Assembly (NCBI GenBank): GCA_036939975.1 | Contig: JALLPB010000189.1 | Location: 1 to 21,493 of the forward strand | Direction of reading: 5' to 3' | Source: Cyclostephanos tholiformis | Taxonomy: Eukaryota; Bacillariophyta; Thalassiosirophyceae; Thalassiosirales; Thalassiosiraceae | Length of the DNA stretch: 21,493 nucleotides | Shown here: positions 1 to 10,421 of the stretch, one piece after another | Numbering within the stretch: position 1 is the first letter of the stretch | Layout of the letters: each line of letters begins with the position of its first letter | The notes under the pieces: generated by a model | Database searches by the model: none | What the model was told of the DNA's origin: nothing | Seen by the model: only the letters and a program-made list of their open reading frames with translations | Position numbers and translations under genes: made by a program

Positions 1-505
1 AAAAATAATTGTTATAAATGAATGGTTAAGGTTAAACAATTTTACGTTTCTGATGTTCTCCATGAAGATGCAGAAGTCTGCAAATGTCTGGTTCACTTTT
101 GGCTTCACTTCCCATTCGTGGAGAGCAGATTTGACTTTCCCTGCCAATTGGAACGTTGCAAGAGCAAAGGCAAGTCATAATTCTGCTTTTTTTCTTTGGC
201 CAACTTTCAATAACTGGCCCTCATATTTTTCTCCTAGTGCAAAATGGGCCACAGTGATCGACTTAACAATCATCCTGCAAAGGTAGTTCTCTACACCTAG
301 GTAGGTTTCGTATTCATTGCATTCAGCTTTGTGTTCCGCAATTTGTCATTCTTGGATGATTTTGTCCGGGTTGACAGTTGTTGGGTAAGATCTTGGGTTT
401 GTGCAGACCAGAAATCTCTCACCATTTTTGGAGAAAGTGACATACTCTGCTTCATCAACTAGCCAATGTGACCATGCTCGTGGCCTTGCCTCATGGGTTT
501 TGACA
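1..505 (-). pseudogene. Degraded Ty1/copia gag-like remnant
   Basis: One minus-strand frame from about 505 down to 1 stays open for some 165 codons except for two TGA codons (346-348 and 175-177). It reads as a gag-like capsid fragment of the kind seen in diatom copia elements: a segment with NPRSYPTT, then AEHKAECNEYETYLGVEN, then ALHEWEVKPKVNQTFADF near the window edge. The order (helical 'AEHK...EYE' segment, then an 'EWE.KP..QTF' motif) is what I associate with that gag family. No protease, integrase or reverse transcriptase is attached, and the fragment runs off the window. The family call rests on recognising motifs, not on an alignment. The plus-strand frame over the same bases is a shadow. 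Confidence 0.45.
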
Positions 506-870
506 TGATGCATCAAAACAGATTGGAGAATTGAGCTCGACCTGAGACCATGGTCAGAAAAGTGGGCATTTGGGGGCTTTTGACTGGAATGATTGGCAAA
601 AAATGCTCAAACATGAAGCATTATTACAAAGAGAAAAATCACAACCCTTCCATTCAACCAAGTTTGTGGACTTATCTGTAGAAACATCAATGTCAGCATG
701 CTAACATGCTTTATTGTCAAATTTGTTATGAAACATAAAGTAATGTGGATTACTTATCTTGTCTGGGAACTAATGTGCCACCAGAAGCCCAGCTAGATGA
801 AGTATTCTCCTGCACCTTGCTGATTGGGATATATATTCTATGGATATTCTATGGGAGATGAAGTGCTCCT
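506..870. other. AT-rich spacer, no gene seen
   Basis: I see no sustained open frame, tRNA or conserved motif here. The stretch lies between the gag-like remnant and the low-complexity tract and has the same AT-rich character as the other element-derived parts of the window. Confidence 0.5.
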
Positions 871-879
871 AATCATGAT

Positions 880-1250
880 AATCCAACACCATCCTCACCA
901 CTATCTCATCCCCCTGCCCCCTCATCACTATCTCATCACCCTGTCCCTTCACCACTACCTTCATCCATATAGCCCACCTTGGCACTACCTCGTCCCCCTG
1001 CCCCTTCACTACTACCTTCATCCACATCATCCTGGTCACCACAACCTTGTTCATCTGCTCCTTTACTACCTTGTTCCCCTGTGGCACCACAACATCATTG
1101 CCATCGTTGCACTGCCCCTCCACCACTACCTTGTCCCCCTGCACCTTCACTACCTTGTTCCCCTGTGGCACCATGATGTCATCACCATCATTGCCTTGTC
1201 CCTTCACCATGACCTTGCTGTCCTGCCTGCCCTTCCCCCCTAGGACCTTG
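880..1250. repeat. Degenerate CT/CA-rich minisatellite-like tract
   Basis: The plus strand is a chain of imperfect variants of two short units, 'caccactacctcgtcccc' and 'ttgttcccctgtggcacca', separated by 'catcattgcc'-like pieces. The repetition keeps more than one frame open on both strands. The plus strand gives His/Leu/Pro-rich peptides; the minus strand gives units such as GDKVVVEGQ and VPQGNKVVK. These open frames are most simply a by-product of the repeat. A once-coding Gly/Asn/Asp/Lys-rich tail on the minus strand, joined to the frame at 1250-1565, cannot be excluded. Confidence 0.6.
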
Positions 1251-1565
1251 TTTATCCCCCCTGCCCTCCCTCCACTTGTCTTCCTCACTGTTAGTAACAT
1301 AATTGCCATTGCCAACATCATGAACTCCTACTTCATTACCTCCTTCATCACCTCCTTCATCCTCCTCCTCTCCAGAGAAGGAGAACAAAGAGAACAATTT
1401 GTAAAGCCCTTGTCTAACATAATTTTTGTGTTGTTCGATACTTGCAGTAAATTTAAGCTTGACCAGCAAACCAGCATCCACATCAACAGTATTTGACAAG
1501 ATGTCAATAAGTAGTATACCATTTTTGTCCACCCATGGACTGGCTGATGTGTGACCCCCTTTCAA
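1250..1565 (-). other. Unidentified open frame, possible gene or element fragment
   Basis: A minus-strand frame begins at 1565 and gives about 60 residues of ordinary mixed composition (for example KNGILLIDILSNTVDVDAG). It then turns into an acidic, Gly/Glu-rich low-complexity tail (GEEEDEGGDEGGNE) that runs into the minisatellite tract, ending at 1188. I recognise no family. The mixed-composition part looks more protein-like than chance, but it lacks a partner domain and sits among decayed elements, so a transposon or pseudogene fragment is as likely as a small gene. Confidence 0.25.
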
Positions 1566-1665
1566 GGAAATAGAATCTTATTTAAGTTTATTACCTTTAA
1601 AGTGTCTCTTCACCATTCCAGCAACTTTCTTTTTCATTTAAAGTGTACAAGGGAGGAGTCATAGT

Positions 1666-2581
1666 CTATTGAAGATGTGTCTTGGAAAGGGGGGTCAATA
1701 TTTGGCAGCTATATACTGGATTGAGGCCAATTTGAAAAAAATCGGAACATGATTGAATGGCACAACCTAACAGGCACAGGTAGATAGCCTCATCAGGGTT
1801 AATGTTGAATCGTTGGCAACTGCACTCTGGATGATATGATAAAATAAGAGACTTTCCATGGTTCATTTGAAATAAGACGGAATCATTCACATTGAATGGC
1901 AAAAGATCAGCAAGGACTTTGTTATGCTGGTTAGCCTCATTTTTTCTGTGGATGTCGATTTCATTTAAAGATGCTTTCTGCTCTATTTCCTCAAGCCCAT
2001 CACCGAGACTAAATGCCGTTAAACCCGAGCAATGAATAAATGCCCATTTCTGAATCAATTTAACAGTGTTGGGAAGGAGCATGTGTTGATTTGATGTGCA
2101 ATTTGCAAATGCCTCCTCCCCAATCATCTCAAGTTCTTCACGACGAGTTACAGTTATTAGCCCAGAGCAGCCACTGAAGACCCCACAATTTATTGAAAAT
2201 ACCTTTTAATGAAATGCAGCTATCAAAAGCATGTGCTTCAATCTCCTCTAATCTATTGTTGAGAGAAACAGTCACCACCCCTGAGCAATATTGGAACACC
2301 CCATGTCTTATCATCTTGACAGTGTTTGGTATGATGATGCGCTTTAGTGATTTGAAATAGTGAAATGCTGACTCCTCAATCTTGTTCAGTCCATCATTGA
2401 GTATGACAATCAATAATTTGCTGCAAAACATGAATGCCCTCTTCTTTATCACTTTGATGGACAAATAGATACTGACATGAGTCACATCACATGGAATTGT
2501 TTCATCCTCCCACCAATAATAACTGTAGAACTCATGCCTTTCACAGGAAGTGATGGCAGAGGCAGCATTGGAAAGTTGCAT
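1666..2581 (-). pseudogene. Broken BspA-type leucine-rich repeat protein (LRR_5)
   Basis: Two minus-strand frames form one BspA-like LRR protein. The first (2581-2138) starts with WWEDETIPCDVTHV, a typical lead-in of diatom LRR proteins. It continues with units of the 'IPNTVKMI..GVF.YCSGVVTVSL' and 'LEEIEAHAFDSCISLKGI' pattern. After ...SLKGI the LRR reading shifts frame: VFSGCSGL resumes near 2190 and the frame 2127-1666 continues with EMIGEEAFANC, LPNTVKLIQKWAFIHCSGL and GLEEIEQKA. About a dozen residues of one repeat are missing at the shift. Another repeat is shortened after EEIEQKA. The C-terminal ~95 residues (HPECSCQRFNINPDEAIYL and onward) are not LRR and I do not recognise them. LRR_5 proteins are a large, fast-duplicating family in diatoms; ligand and role are unknown. 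The shift plus deletions suggest a pseudogene. Confidence 0.7.
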
Positions 2582-4989
2582 GGTCTCTTATTATGATGGT
2601 TTGATAATAGGAAGTGTATTGTAATAGAGTCTACTATGGTAAAATTATCTGTCTGTTACAATATCTAATGCAGACAAAAAATGACCAATGACATTTTCCC
2701 CATACATACAGTGGAACAATATTTTTTAGGTGCTGGTTTCAACCAAATCAACCTCTCCCATTGCCACACAACATGATGGTGGACAATAATACTCCTTCCT
2801 CAACACCAATGATTATGTATTCAGACAAGTTGGATATGATGAAACAACCACAGATAACATCACATCATCTTTGGTTTCATCAACATCATAACAGACTAAT
2901 TAACAAACCGAGATAACAACACATCATTGTTAACTAATTTCACAACCCCAAATTATGTTGCATCATCACAATATCCTGAAGCCGGTCTGGCAGTAAAAAA
3001 AAGATAAATCACCTGTACTAAGATATCGACAAATCAACAATCAATCACATCACGTGAATTGCTCCCAGCTTTCAATCATCACATTATCCAATCATCCAGT
3101 GCATCTTCTTCCCTTCCTTAATGAACAGTTCAAATGATGCACCATCTATATTAATCAATGGTGGTTCAGACATTGCTAATGATATCTTTCTTATGAATGT
3201 CATGCTAAACTTACACCCTAATGATGGATCAACCAGTGTTCATCTTTGTCATCCATGACATCAAGACATTTCAGGCATGTACCTTTTACCATGTTCCCTT
3301 TTGAAAAGCAACACATTTGATGGAATGCAGAAAAGCTTGTTGGGACTCATTACACCAACATATTATCCTCTACACTTCTTAACTATGATGATCAAGAAGA
3401 AAGGGTTGCTCAACTAGAGGAAAGCATCAAGCAGAATAGAAAATTCATTAAAACAATGGCCTAATGAATTTATCAAGAAGAAGTAAAGATTTGCTGCTCA
3501 AATAATGAAAATCCAAATAAGAAACTGTCCGACAAATTACAGGTTATGGAGGTGAAAGGTATTTTCAAGTATTTCAAAGAACTACACGGAACTGATTGGA
3601 CTTCAATGATGGACAAAACAGTGCCAATAATTCTGTCTCCAGCAATTGTGAATAAGACCTGGATCTCTTGAGTAAAAAATTAGCTGAATCCACCCTTCAA
3701 TTTACAATAGTGAAGGACATCAAATACTATAGTGAAAGATGTTATGAATTTGCACATACTATTTTGCAGAAACATGTAAAAGATCTCACATGGAAAATGT
3801 ACAAAAGATATCTTGACAATTTGATCTAAAGTTATTGACAAAGCTTCCAAAAAATTGATTGGTTCCTGTCCATGGTGGGAAGATAAGTGTCAATCATGTA
3901 CCAATTGACATAAATCTCTGGTCAACTCATGTTTATTGCATCTCACCTTTGACAACCTGACACAAAGAGACATCTGAATATCTCAATGCAATTGAATCAG
4001 TGTTGAAATAATTTGATGGCAAGTACTAAACTTATTTCAATATTATATTCATTATTTTACAATTCATCACTGACAAAAATTTTCAATGAAGTCCCAGATG
4101 TGTTGGATCCCACTTATCTCATTGGATGCAAAGATTCATCCTCTTCACTGATAATCATCAAGTCAGTTGGCAAAACACAAATATCAGATTCTCAAGAATC
4201 CAAGAAGAATCTCGAAGACAAATTGGCAGATTCCAATATTGATGGCAAGTTCAAATTCATTTCAAAATAATTCACAAAAGTACTCAATGGAGGCTACTCA
4301 GGTGACTCTACTATTGTTGGCCTTTGGTCATTGGTATTCTGTTGTCAGTGTTGGGTTGTCGGTCATCGGTCATTGGTCTTTGGTCAGGGTTATCATAGGG
4401 TGCAATTCAACTTCAATGCAGTTTTATGAAAGACCAAAAACGGAGATAAATTTGTACTAATTCCCAATTCTAATTTTATTAACAAATTAAACCAGTAGCA
4501 ATTTCAAACTATTTAATTTCACTCTAATTGATAAAACATGAATAAGTTAGTACTGATTCCGTTGAGAACATATCCAAAAGCAATTATTTGATTATTGAAG
4601 TGCAATAATTTTGTACCAATTATTATTTGTTTAAAAACTGTACATGATTATTGACATTTCTGAACAAAAAAGGTGACGTCACTCATTTCAATGGGGATGA
4701 TGTGGTTCAGGGAATGCAATTTTGAGCACAATGTAACAGAGTAGCCTGTAGGAAATGATTTAAGATGGTCGTAAAAATTTTGAATTGTGCACAATTTTGC
4801 AAAAAATATGAATTCTTGCCATAACAACCATTGCTAAAAAGAAGAGGTTTCTGGCACGGTTTTAATAATTTTTGCACTCAAAATCAAGTCATCTCGGCTG
4901 CCGTGTAGTAATATACTCCACCTTTGAAACTAAAGAATTGATGGTTTGTTCAAATGTAACCAGTGGGGGGGGATATCCAAAATGAACAA
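2582..4989. other. AT-rich, gene-poor stretch, probably decayed repeats
   Basis: No frame here is long enough or protein-like enough to call. Fragments in several plus-strand frames (about 3120-3240, 3380-3480, 3540-3670, 4013-4270) have mixed composition broken by many stops, which fits an old, heavily mutated element copy, but I cannot name a domain. Around 2850-2960 'acatcat'-rich sequence recurs imperfectly. At 4327-4386 a 'ggtcattggt'-type motif repeats several times, a short degenerate tandem repeat. Confidence 0.4.
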
Positions 4990-6339
4990 TCAATGGAAAG
5001 TCTCCTCCTGAAAGATGCTCTCAATCTTGTTTTTTATACTTTTGTGCACCTTATATTTGTCATATTCTTCTTTGGCTAGATTATTCAGGAGACACTGATA
5101 AAAAACAACAGTCCTCAAAGTATAATTTTTAGTTTTAGGGGGGGGAGTGTGCCCAACCATGGTGTTGTGTGTGTAGAGTTCTACCCCTTGGGGACAAATA
5201 AGTGTTTGTGTGGTCAAATTGGGCAATGGGGTCATTGTTGTTTTTTCAGCATGTTTTTGTGCCTGCATTTTCCCTCGAGGTGTTTGTATGGTGTTCATGA
5301 CCACCACCAGACACAAAAGGGATGACCAGGTTGTTGTTTTCCCCAGTGGTATTTGTGGGTGCTTTATTCATTTTAGTTTATGCAGTTGCCCCCCTCCCCC
5401 CCCCCCTTGATGAGAACTGGGGAGTGAATGCAGGAGGGGTGTGGTTTTCTCCTGAAGGTTCATGTGTATATCATCAATATTATTCATTAATGCTATTTGT
5501 CCATGGGTTGCATTACCTGGGAAATAATTGGCTCAGGGGGAGAGTGGTGGCTGGAATGAATTTATTTAAAGCGGTGCATATTGTTAATAAATAATGGTCC
5601 TGCTTTTGAAGTGTGTGTCTGACATGCTAAAGTAACTCCACACACCCAACTCCGGGAAGGGCTGTTACTCTGGGATGCGTTTAATTATCCCAGAAGCACT
5701 TGAGCAACTCGGAAAATTGATGTCATGACCAGAGTTGGTGTCTCCCTCAATTGTTCATAACTTGAGTAGGATAAATCCAAAAGAGGCATTGGCAAAGGCC
5801 AAGGTCAAGAAGCTGACAGGTCTCCAACACCAAAAATTCTTTTGCCCCAACTAGCGGAAAGGGTTGGTAACATAATTTGTTTTTATGGAGGCCATTACCC
5901 ACCAAAATCACAAGGATTTCTTCTGTATGAATACCCAACAACTGATTGTCCAAGTCAAATGTTTTCGACTAATAAGATCATTTGTGATAGGGTCAATTCA
6001 AGCTCACACAGAGAAACATCTATCGCCCTCCTCAAGATGTTTGACAATTTTATGATCTTTTTCTTTCTAGGGGCCATAATTCATTAATGGCAATCGGTTT
6101 GACTCCGAAAAGCATGCTCTTTGACATTTTTCCAATGGATAGCATGCTGAATGGGAGAATAGAACAATCAAGTACTTCAAGTGGAAGTATGTTGATGCAA
6201 TAATATCAGGCGACCCTGGTGGCTTTTGGAAAAATCCCTCAAAAATATTTCATCTCTCATTCACTTTTATTACTTCGTGCACACTTTCTTCATTTTATGC
6301 TGCGCGAGGACATATATTCGCGACATTCAGGCACATTCG
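4990..6339. other. Gene-poor stretch with G/C runs, no gene recognised
   Basis: Open frames on both strands (4990-5316 minus, 5210-5594 plus, 5842-6087 plus) overlap each other and show no recognised motif. The one at 4990-5316 minus ends in a lysine-rich segment (KEEYDKYKVHKSIKNKIES) that could be a coding remnant. Short G or C runs occur (8 G at 5140-5147, 11 C at 5396-5406). The last ~250 bases probably hold the 3' untranslated region of the J-protein gene that ends at 6340. Confidence 0.35.
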
Positions 6340-8593
6340 TTATCGTTTGTTCCACGCCGTTCCGTCCTTGCTACACCGAACGAATAAATCACCAAGCAAA
6401 ATCAAGGCTGCAGCACTGCGCATCCTTCCAACTTCCATTGTCACCACTTCTCCGGTGGTTCCTGCCCAACCATCGTAACCCCGTGGCCTTCCATGGATTT
6501 TTCTTCCCGGCATATGATCAGGGCGATGGCGTTCGAATTGATGTCCTGAATGGCCGGAAAGGGAAGGCGACTGCGGCGGCGGCGGCGGCGGAGGAGGAGG
6601 AGGTGACGAAGAATACGGATGACAACGACGATGGAGGCTCCGATCCCCTCCGCCAGTCATTCGTTCCGATGGATGACAAAATGCATTCCAAACCCTGCCC
6701 CCCTCCTGCCACCCTCCGTAATGCCCCATCAATATACGTCGACAGGCCTCACGTATGGTACGATCCAATTCGATCTTCGTAATCTTCCACAATGCCTCCA
6801 ATTGATGCGCAGAGAGAAGCGCCGAATGCGTCTTCTGCAATCGCGACAGTTGCAGTTCCCTTTCCAGGGATTCATCGTCGTCGTCGTCGTCATCGTCATC
6901 GTCATTGTCATCGTAGTAGCAGTCGTAGTCATTATTGTTGTCGTCTAATTTTCCATCATCATCGCTGCGCGATGGGAGGAATGGATCGTACGCGTATTCG
7001 TCATCGGAGAATGGAGGCGTCCTGTCATGGTCGGCATCGACACGATTTTCGTCCTCGACGCCGATGCCGACGCCTCCGATACCACCCCCGCCACGTCGCC
7101 GTCGACGACGACGACGTTCCTCCCCCCGTCGTACCGCGCGTTCGCGACGCGCCTTATCCCCCTCCTCCTCTAATCTCCTCATGCCTCGTTCGGTCATCAT
7201 TAGCCTCGCGCTCGCGAATGCCGCCGACGCGTATCGCCTCGCGTCGCGGAACGCGTCGACGACACCATCCGTCACTCCCAGGACGTCCCTTGCATCGTCA
7301 AGTCGACAAAGGCCGTGGCGATGGCGGCGATGACGATGATATCGAACACGAGAGGCGCCGCGCGAACTCGACGACGACGACGATATCCTCCTCAATGCGC
7401 GATGTCCCTCGATCCTGTACGCCCTCCCGACGCAACGCAGTATCTGCGCCCCCAACGGTCCGCGCTTTAGGAGATTGCATTCCCGACAAACGTCGCACAC
7501 GAACGCGTCCTGGGACGACGTGCCCTCGACCATCGGTCGTATACGTTCGACGATGGTCCCGACGAGGTAATCCAACCGCCTCTGGTGCGTCCATGTCGTA
7601 ATCGTAGACGTCGACCGTGGATGACGATCGGGATATGCGACGATATGCCCCCCCGACGGGGGATATCCCATCAACTCCAACAAACGAGCATGTAGTCGTC
7701 GACGTTCCCGCTCATCGTAATCGATGTCATCTCGATCGTATGTGTGATGAACGTCAACGTTCGCGAGATGCATCGTCGACGACGGATGCGATCCCCCCCC
7801 CCCCCCCCCCCCCCCCACCGAGCAATAAAGACCTAATCGCAATGTCGTACTCGTCGGGACGATCGAGTCCGAATTTGTGATACAGCAATCGACTGCGTTC
7901 GTCTCCCAATACCTCGTACGCGCGCGAGATGACGTCGAACCGTCGACGATGGGATGCGTCGTGCGTCATCGACGGAGGAGGCGTAGGGGGCAGACACGAG
8001 GGGGGATCGCCATCGAACGGAGACGGCGACGATCGCGACTCGTCACGTACCACTCCTCCATCACCTTCCCCATCGGCTCGACGATCGTCCCGTCCATGAC
8101 CGACAGCGACACCGCGATGATCCGACGACGACGGCGGACGACCACCGTTGTCGTGGTTGTCGTCTTCCGTCATCGTCGTCGATGTCGTGTCGATGACGGC
8201 GCGCCACTTGTCGGGATGGCACTCCCTGCTCTTCCTCCTGTAGGCACTGCTGATCTCGCGCGACGTCGCGTTATATCGCAAGCCGAGCAAGTCGTACAGT
8301 CGAGGATCGTGGGGTGGCTTGGAGTAGTACTCGTCGAATGACGACGTCGTCGATGACGACGAGAATGTCAATGACGACGGGGGGGGGATCGCGATGATGA
8401 TCGCCCCTCGTCCATCGCCATCGCGATCGGGACCACGACGAGGACGACGACGACGGCTGCCGGGACCGCCACGACGACTAGTAGCGGGAGGCGGCGTCGG
8501 CGGCCGACCGAGACAGGTCGCGACGGGCCGGGGAGGGAGGGTGGATGAGTCGTCGTGGTCGTCGTCGCAAGTGTGGCGACGTCCTCCGCCCAT
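6340..8593 (-). CDS. J-domain co-chaperone with C-terminal DnaJ-X domain (frame broken at a C24 run)
   Basis: J-domain proteins stimulate Hsp70 ATPase; DnaJ-X members include yeast Caj1/Djp1 and plant relatives. In the upstream frame (8593-7754) the J domain starts at DPRLYDLLGL. HPD is at 8210-8218, and helix III (RRFDVISRAYEVLGDERS) comes only after an insertion of about 85 Asp/Gly/Pro/Ser-rich residues. The frame runs into Gly codons made by 24 C (plus strand, 7793-7816). The protein continues in another frame (to 6340) with DYDERERRRLHARLLELMG. Then come the X-domain parts: LLKRGPLGAQILRCVGRAY (~7473-7393), an Asp-rich insert, SALLSAHQLEALWKITKIEL and RMRSAAALILLGDLF. Both frames are needed for a family-like protein, so a homopolymer-length error or slip is likely. 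The start is uncertain: upstream frames contain hydrophobic segments that may be a signal anchor. Location is therefore open (cytosol, ER or peroxisome-linked). Confidence 0.82.
7793..7816. repeat. Homopolymer of 24 C inside the J-protein gene
   Basis: Read on the minus strand this is a glycine run just after the J domain. The frame before it and the frame after it differ, so its true length is probably not 24. Confidence 0.9.
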
Positions 8594-8599
8594 CGACGA

Positions 8600-9488
8600 C
8601 CGCCATGACGACTACTACTTCCACGAGCGGGGACGACGACGATGGGCGATGATGGCATTTTTTTTTGGCGATTAAAAAATACGCGGATCGCGCCAGCACA
8701 GCCACAACAAAACCCACCGACATCACTCTCGTCTAAAAGATATCGAACACAGCTCTGTGTGTTTTTTACCAGCGATGAAATTTTTTTAATCTTCATTTAT
8801 CTCTCCTAGAGCGGCCCCTCCGCCTCACTATACCTAGCGGCCCCACCGTGGGATGAAGTGACCGCCACCCACCCGACGACCGTGAAGTCCTCTTCTCATC
8901 CGTGTTTCCCCCCCCCTCCGCCACAACCCACTCACTTCTGGCCGTTGGGGTGGCGAGATGGAACACCCAAGAATACGGAGCAAAATCTACTGATGGAATA
9001 TCTCTCGCCGCATCATCTCGATATCGTGCCCAAATGTCAGGACTCCATTCTCTCTGGGGGGGGGGGGGGGGGGGGGGGGGGGGTAGAGGGGAGAAGTGTT
9101 CGCGAAAAATCAACAGGACCGCGGGAACACTACATTTTTCTAATCAAGAGCATGCTGGTCTTGCCCCGCTGCCAGTCACGATCAACAATCATGATCAATC
9201 ATTGACAATGGATCAGGACTTCTCTCTAGAGTGGAGTACCAGTTCGTGGGAATCAGAGTAGGATGGCGGAAAAACCTCTTCTGATCAAGAACTAGCCGTC
9301 TTGCACGTCTAACTCTGAGGTCAAGATTAACTATCATGATCAACAACAAATATTCAGCAAACTAGGTATGCATCGGCCAAATTTTTGAAAGGATTCAACT
9401 TTGCTCATAATTTGCAAGTTCGATCGACAAACTATAATATAACATCTCCCACACAATTTCATCCTCCCGACAACGGTCTGACAATAAT
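8600..9488. other. Intergenic region between J-protein and protease, with a G28 run
   Basis: This holds the uncertain 5' end of the minus-strand J-protein gene and the upstream region of the plus-strand protease. A run of 28 G lies at 9056-9083. The minus-strand frame across it is Pro-rich only because of the run, and I do not call it. Two loosely similar stretches (about 9160-9200 and 9298-9345), each ending in 'atcatgatcaa', may be an old short duplication. An AT-rich patch with 'ctataatataac' at about 9431-9442 lies some 50 bases before the protease start and could be core promoter, but this is weak. Confidence 0.4.
9056..9083. repeat. Homopolymer of 28 G
   Basis: Uninterrupted G run between two divergently oriented genes; see the separate finding on long G/C runs. 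Confidence 0.9.
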
Positions 9489-9647
9489 ATGTCCACCTCA
9501 CAATCCATAGCCATCAATATTTTCTTGGGTCTGCTTTCATCGGCTATGATGGCCGATGCCGTTACTGAAAATTTAGTGCACGTGAAGCTTGCCCCGGGGA
9601 TCGATCCAAGTGATCTGAAACAGTACGGATCGGCCACCCCCCTATTC

Positions 9648-9792
9648 TCCGTGCCGTATGATACGCTCAAAGAGTTGAGCGCGGCCGAGCCAGGTTTGCC
9701 AGATCTTACCCTCTGGTATNTCCGTGCCGTATGATACGCTCAAAGAGTTGAGCGCGGCCGAGCCAGGTTTGCCAGATCTTACCCTCTGGTAT
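9648..9792. other. Unmerged contig join: identical 72-base copies around one N
   Basis: Bases 9648-9719 are repeated exactly at 9721-9792 with the single N at 9720 between them. Removing one copy and the N (73 bases) restores one protease frame across the join, so the duplication is an assembly artefact and not biology. Confidence 0.93.
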
Positions 9793-10276
9793 CAGGTTAC
9801 GACGGACCCGAGCCTCCTAAGGGGTGCCAATGGCGCCTTCGCCTTCCGAGGGGTGAGCAAGGATTTTATAACTGACGTTTCCATACCAATCGATGCTCCT
9901 CCACCCCAAATGCGTCGTCGAGTCCAAAGTGGCACACCAGACTTCGGAGGCAATCAAGGTTACCTATTTCAAAATGTGCCAGGTACTAATGGTATTGATG
10001 CCGTTTTCTCTTGGGATGTCGACGGTGGTATTGGCGAAGGAATCACAATATACGACGTAGAGTACTCCTGGAATGCCAATCACGAGGACTTGGATGCATC
10101 TATTCCATCGATACTTAACACTGGAGTCGAGGCTAACGACCCTTTCATTAATGATCCGGATCATCTGGAACACGGAACAGCAGTTTTGGGTGAATGATCG
10201 GATCTATCAATGGTCTTGGCGTGAAGGGCATCAGTTACGGAGCCCAGGCTAAGGAAGTACCCGAAAGTACAAGAAA

Positions 10277-10421
10277 TGGGTCAAATCGTGCCGATGCAAT
10301 TATTCGGGCGGTAGTTGATGGCAAGCCTGGCAATGTGTTACTCCTCGANTGGGTCAAATCGTGCCGATGCAATTATTCGGGCGGTAGTTGATGGCAAGCC
10401 TGGCAATGTGTTACTCCTCGA
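10277..10421. other. Second unmerged contig join: identical 72-base copies around one N
   Basis: Bases 10277-10348 are repeated exactly at 10350-10421, with N at 10349. The overlap length is again 72, and collapsing it again restores the protease frame. Confidence 0.93.

Noticed and set aside
5210..5594. Plus-strand Val/Phe/Cys-rich frames resembling a membrane peptide
   Set aside because: They overlap in two frames, end in a C homopolymer and have no start context or motif that supports a gene.
6792..7601. Long plus-strand Arg/His-rich open frame opposite the J-protein
   Set aside because: It is the reverse reading of GTC/GAC triplet-rich coding sequence; the minus strand holds clear J and X domain motifs, while this frame has only Arg, His and Pro runs.
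8793..9113. Minus-strand frame with a Pro run between the J-protein and protease
   Set aside because: It is held open by the G28 homopolymer; no domain, and the composition is not convincing.
9648..10421. True tandem duplications in the protease gene
   Set aside because: Exact 72-base copies separated by a single N that break the frame are assembly joins, not biological repeats.
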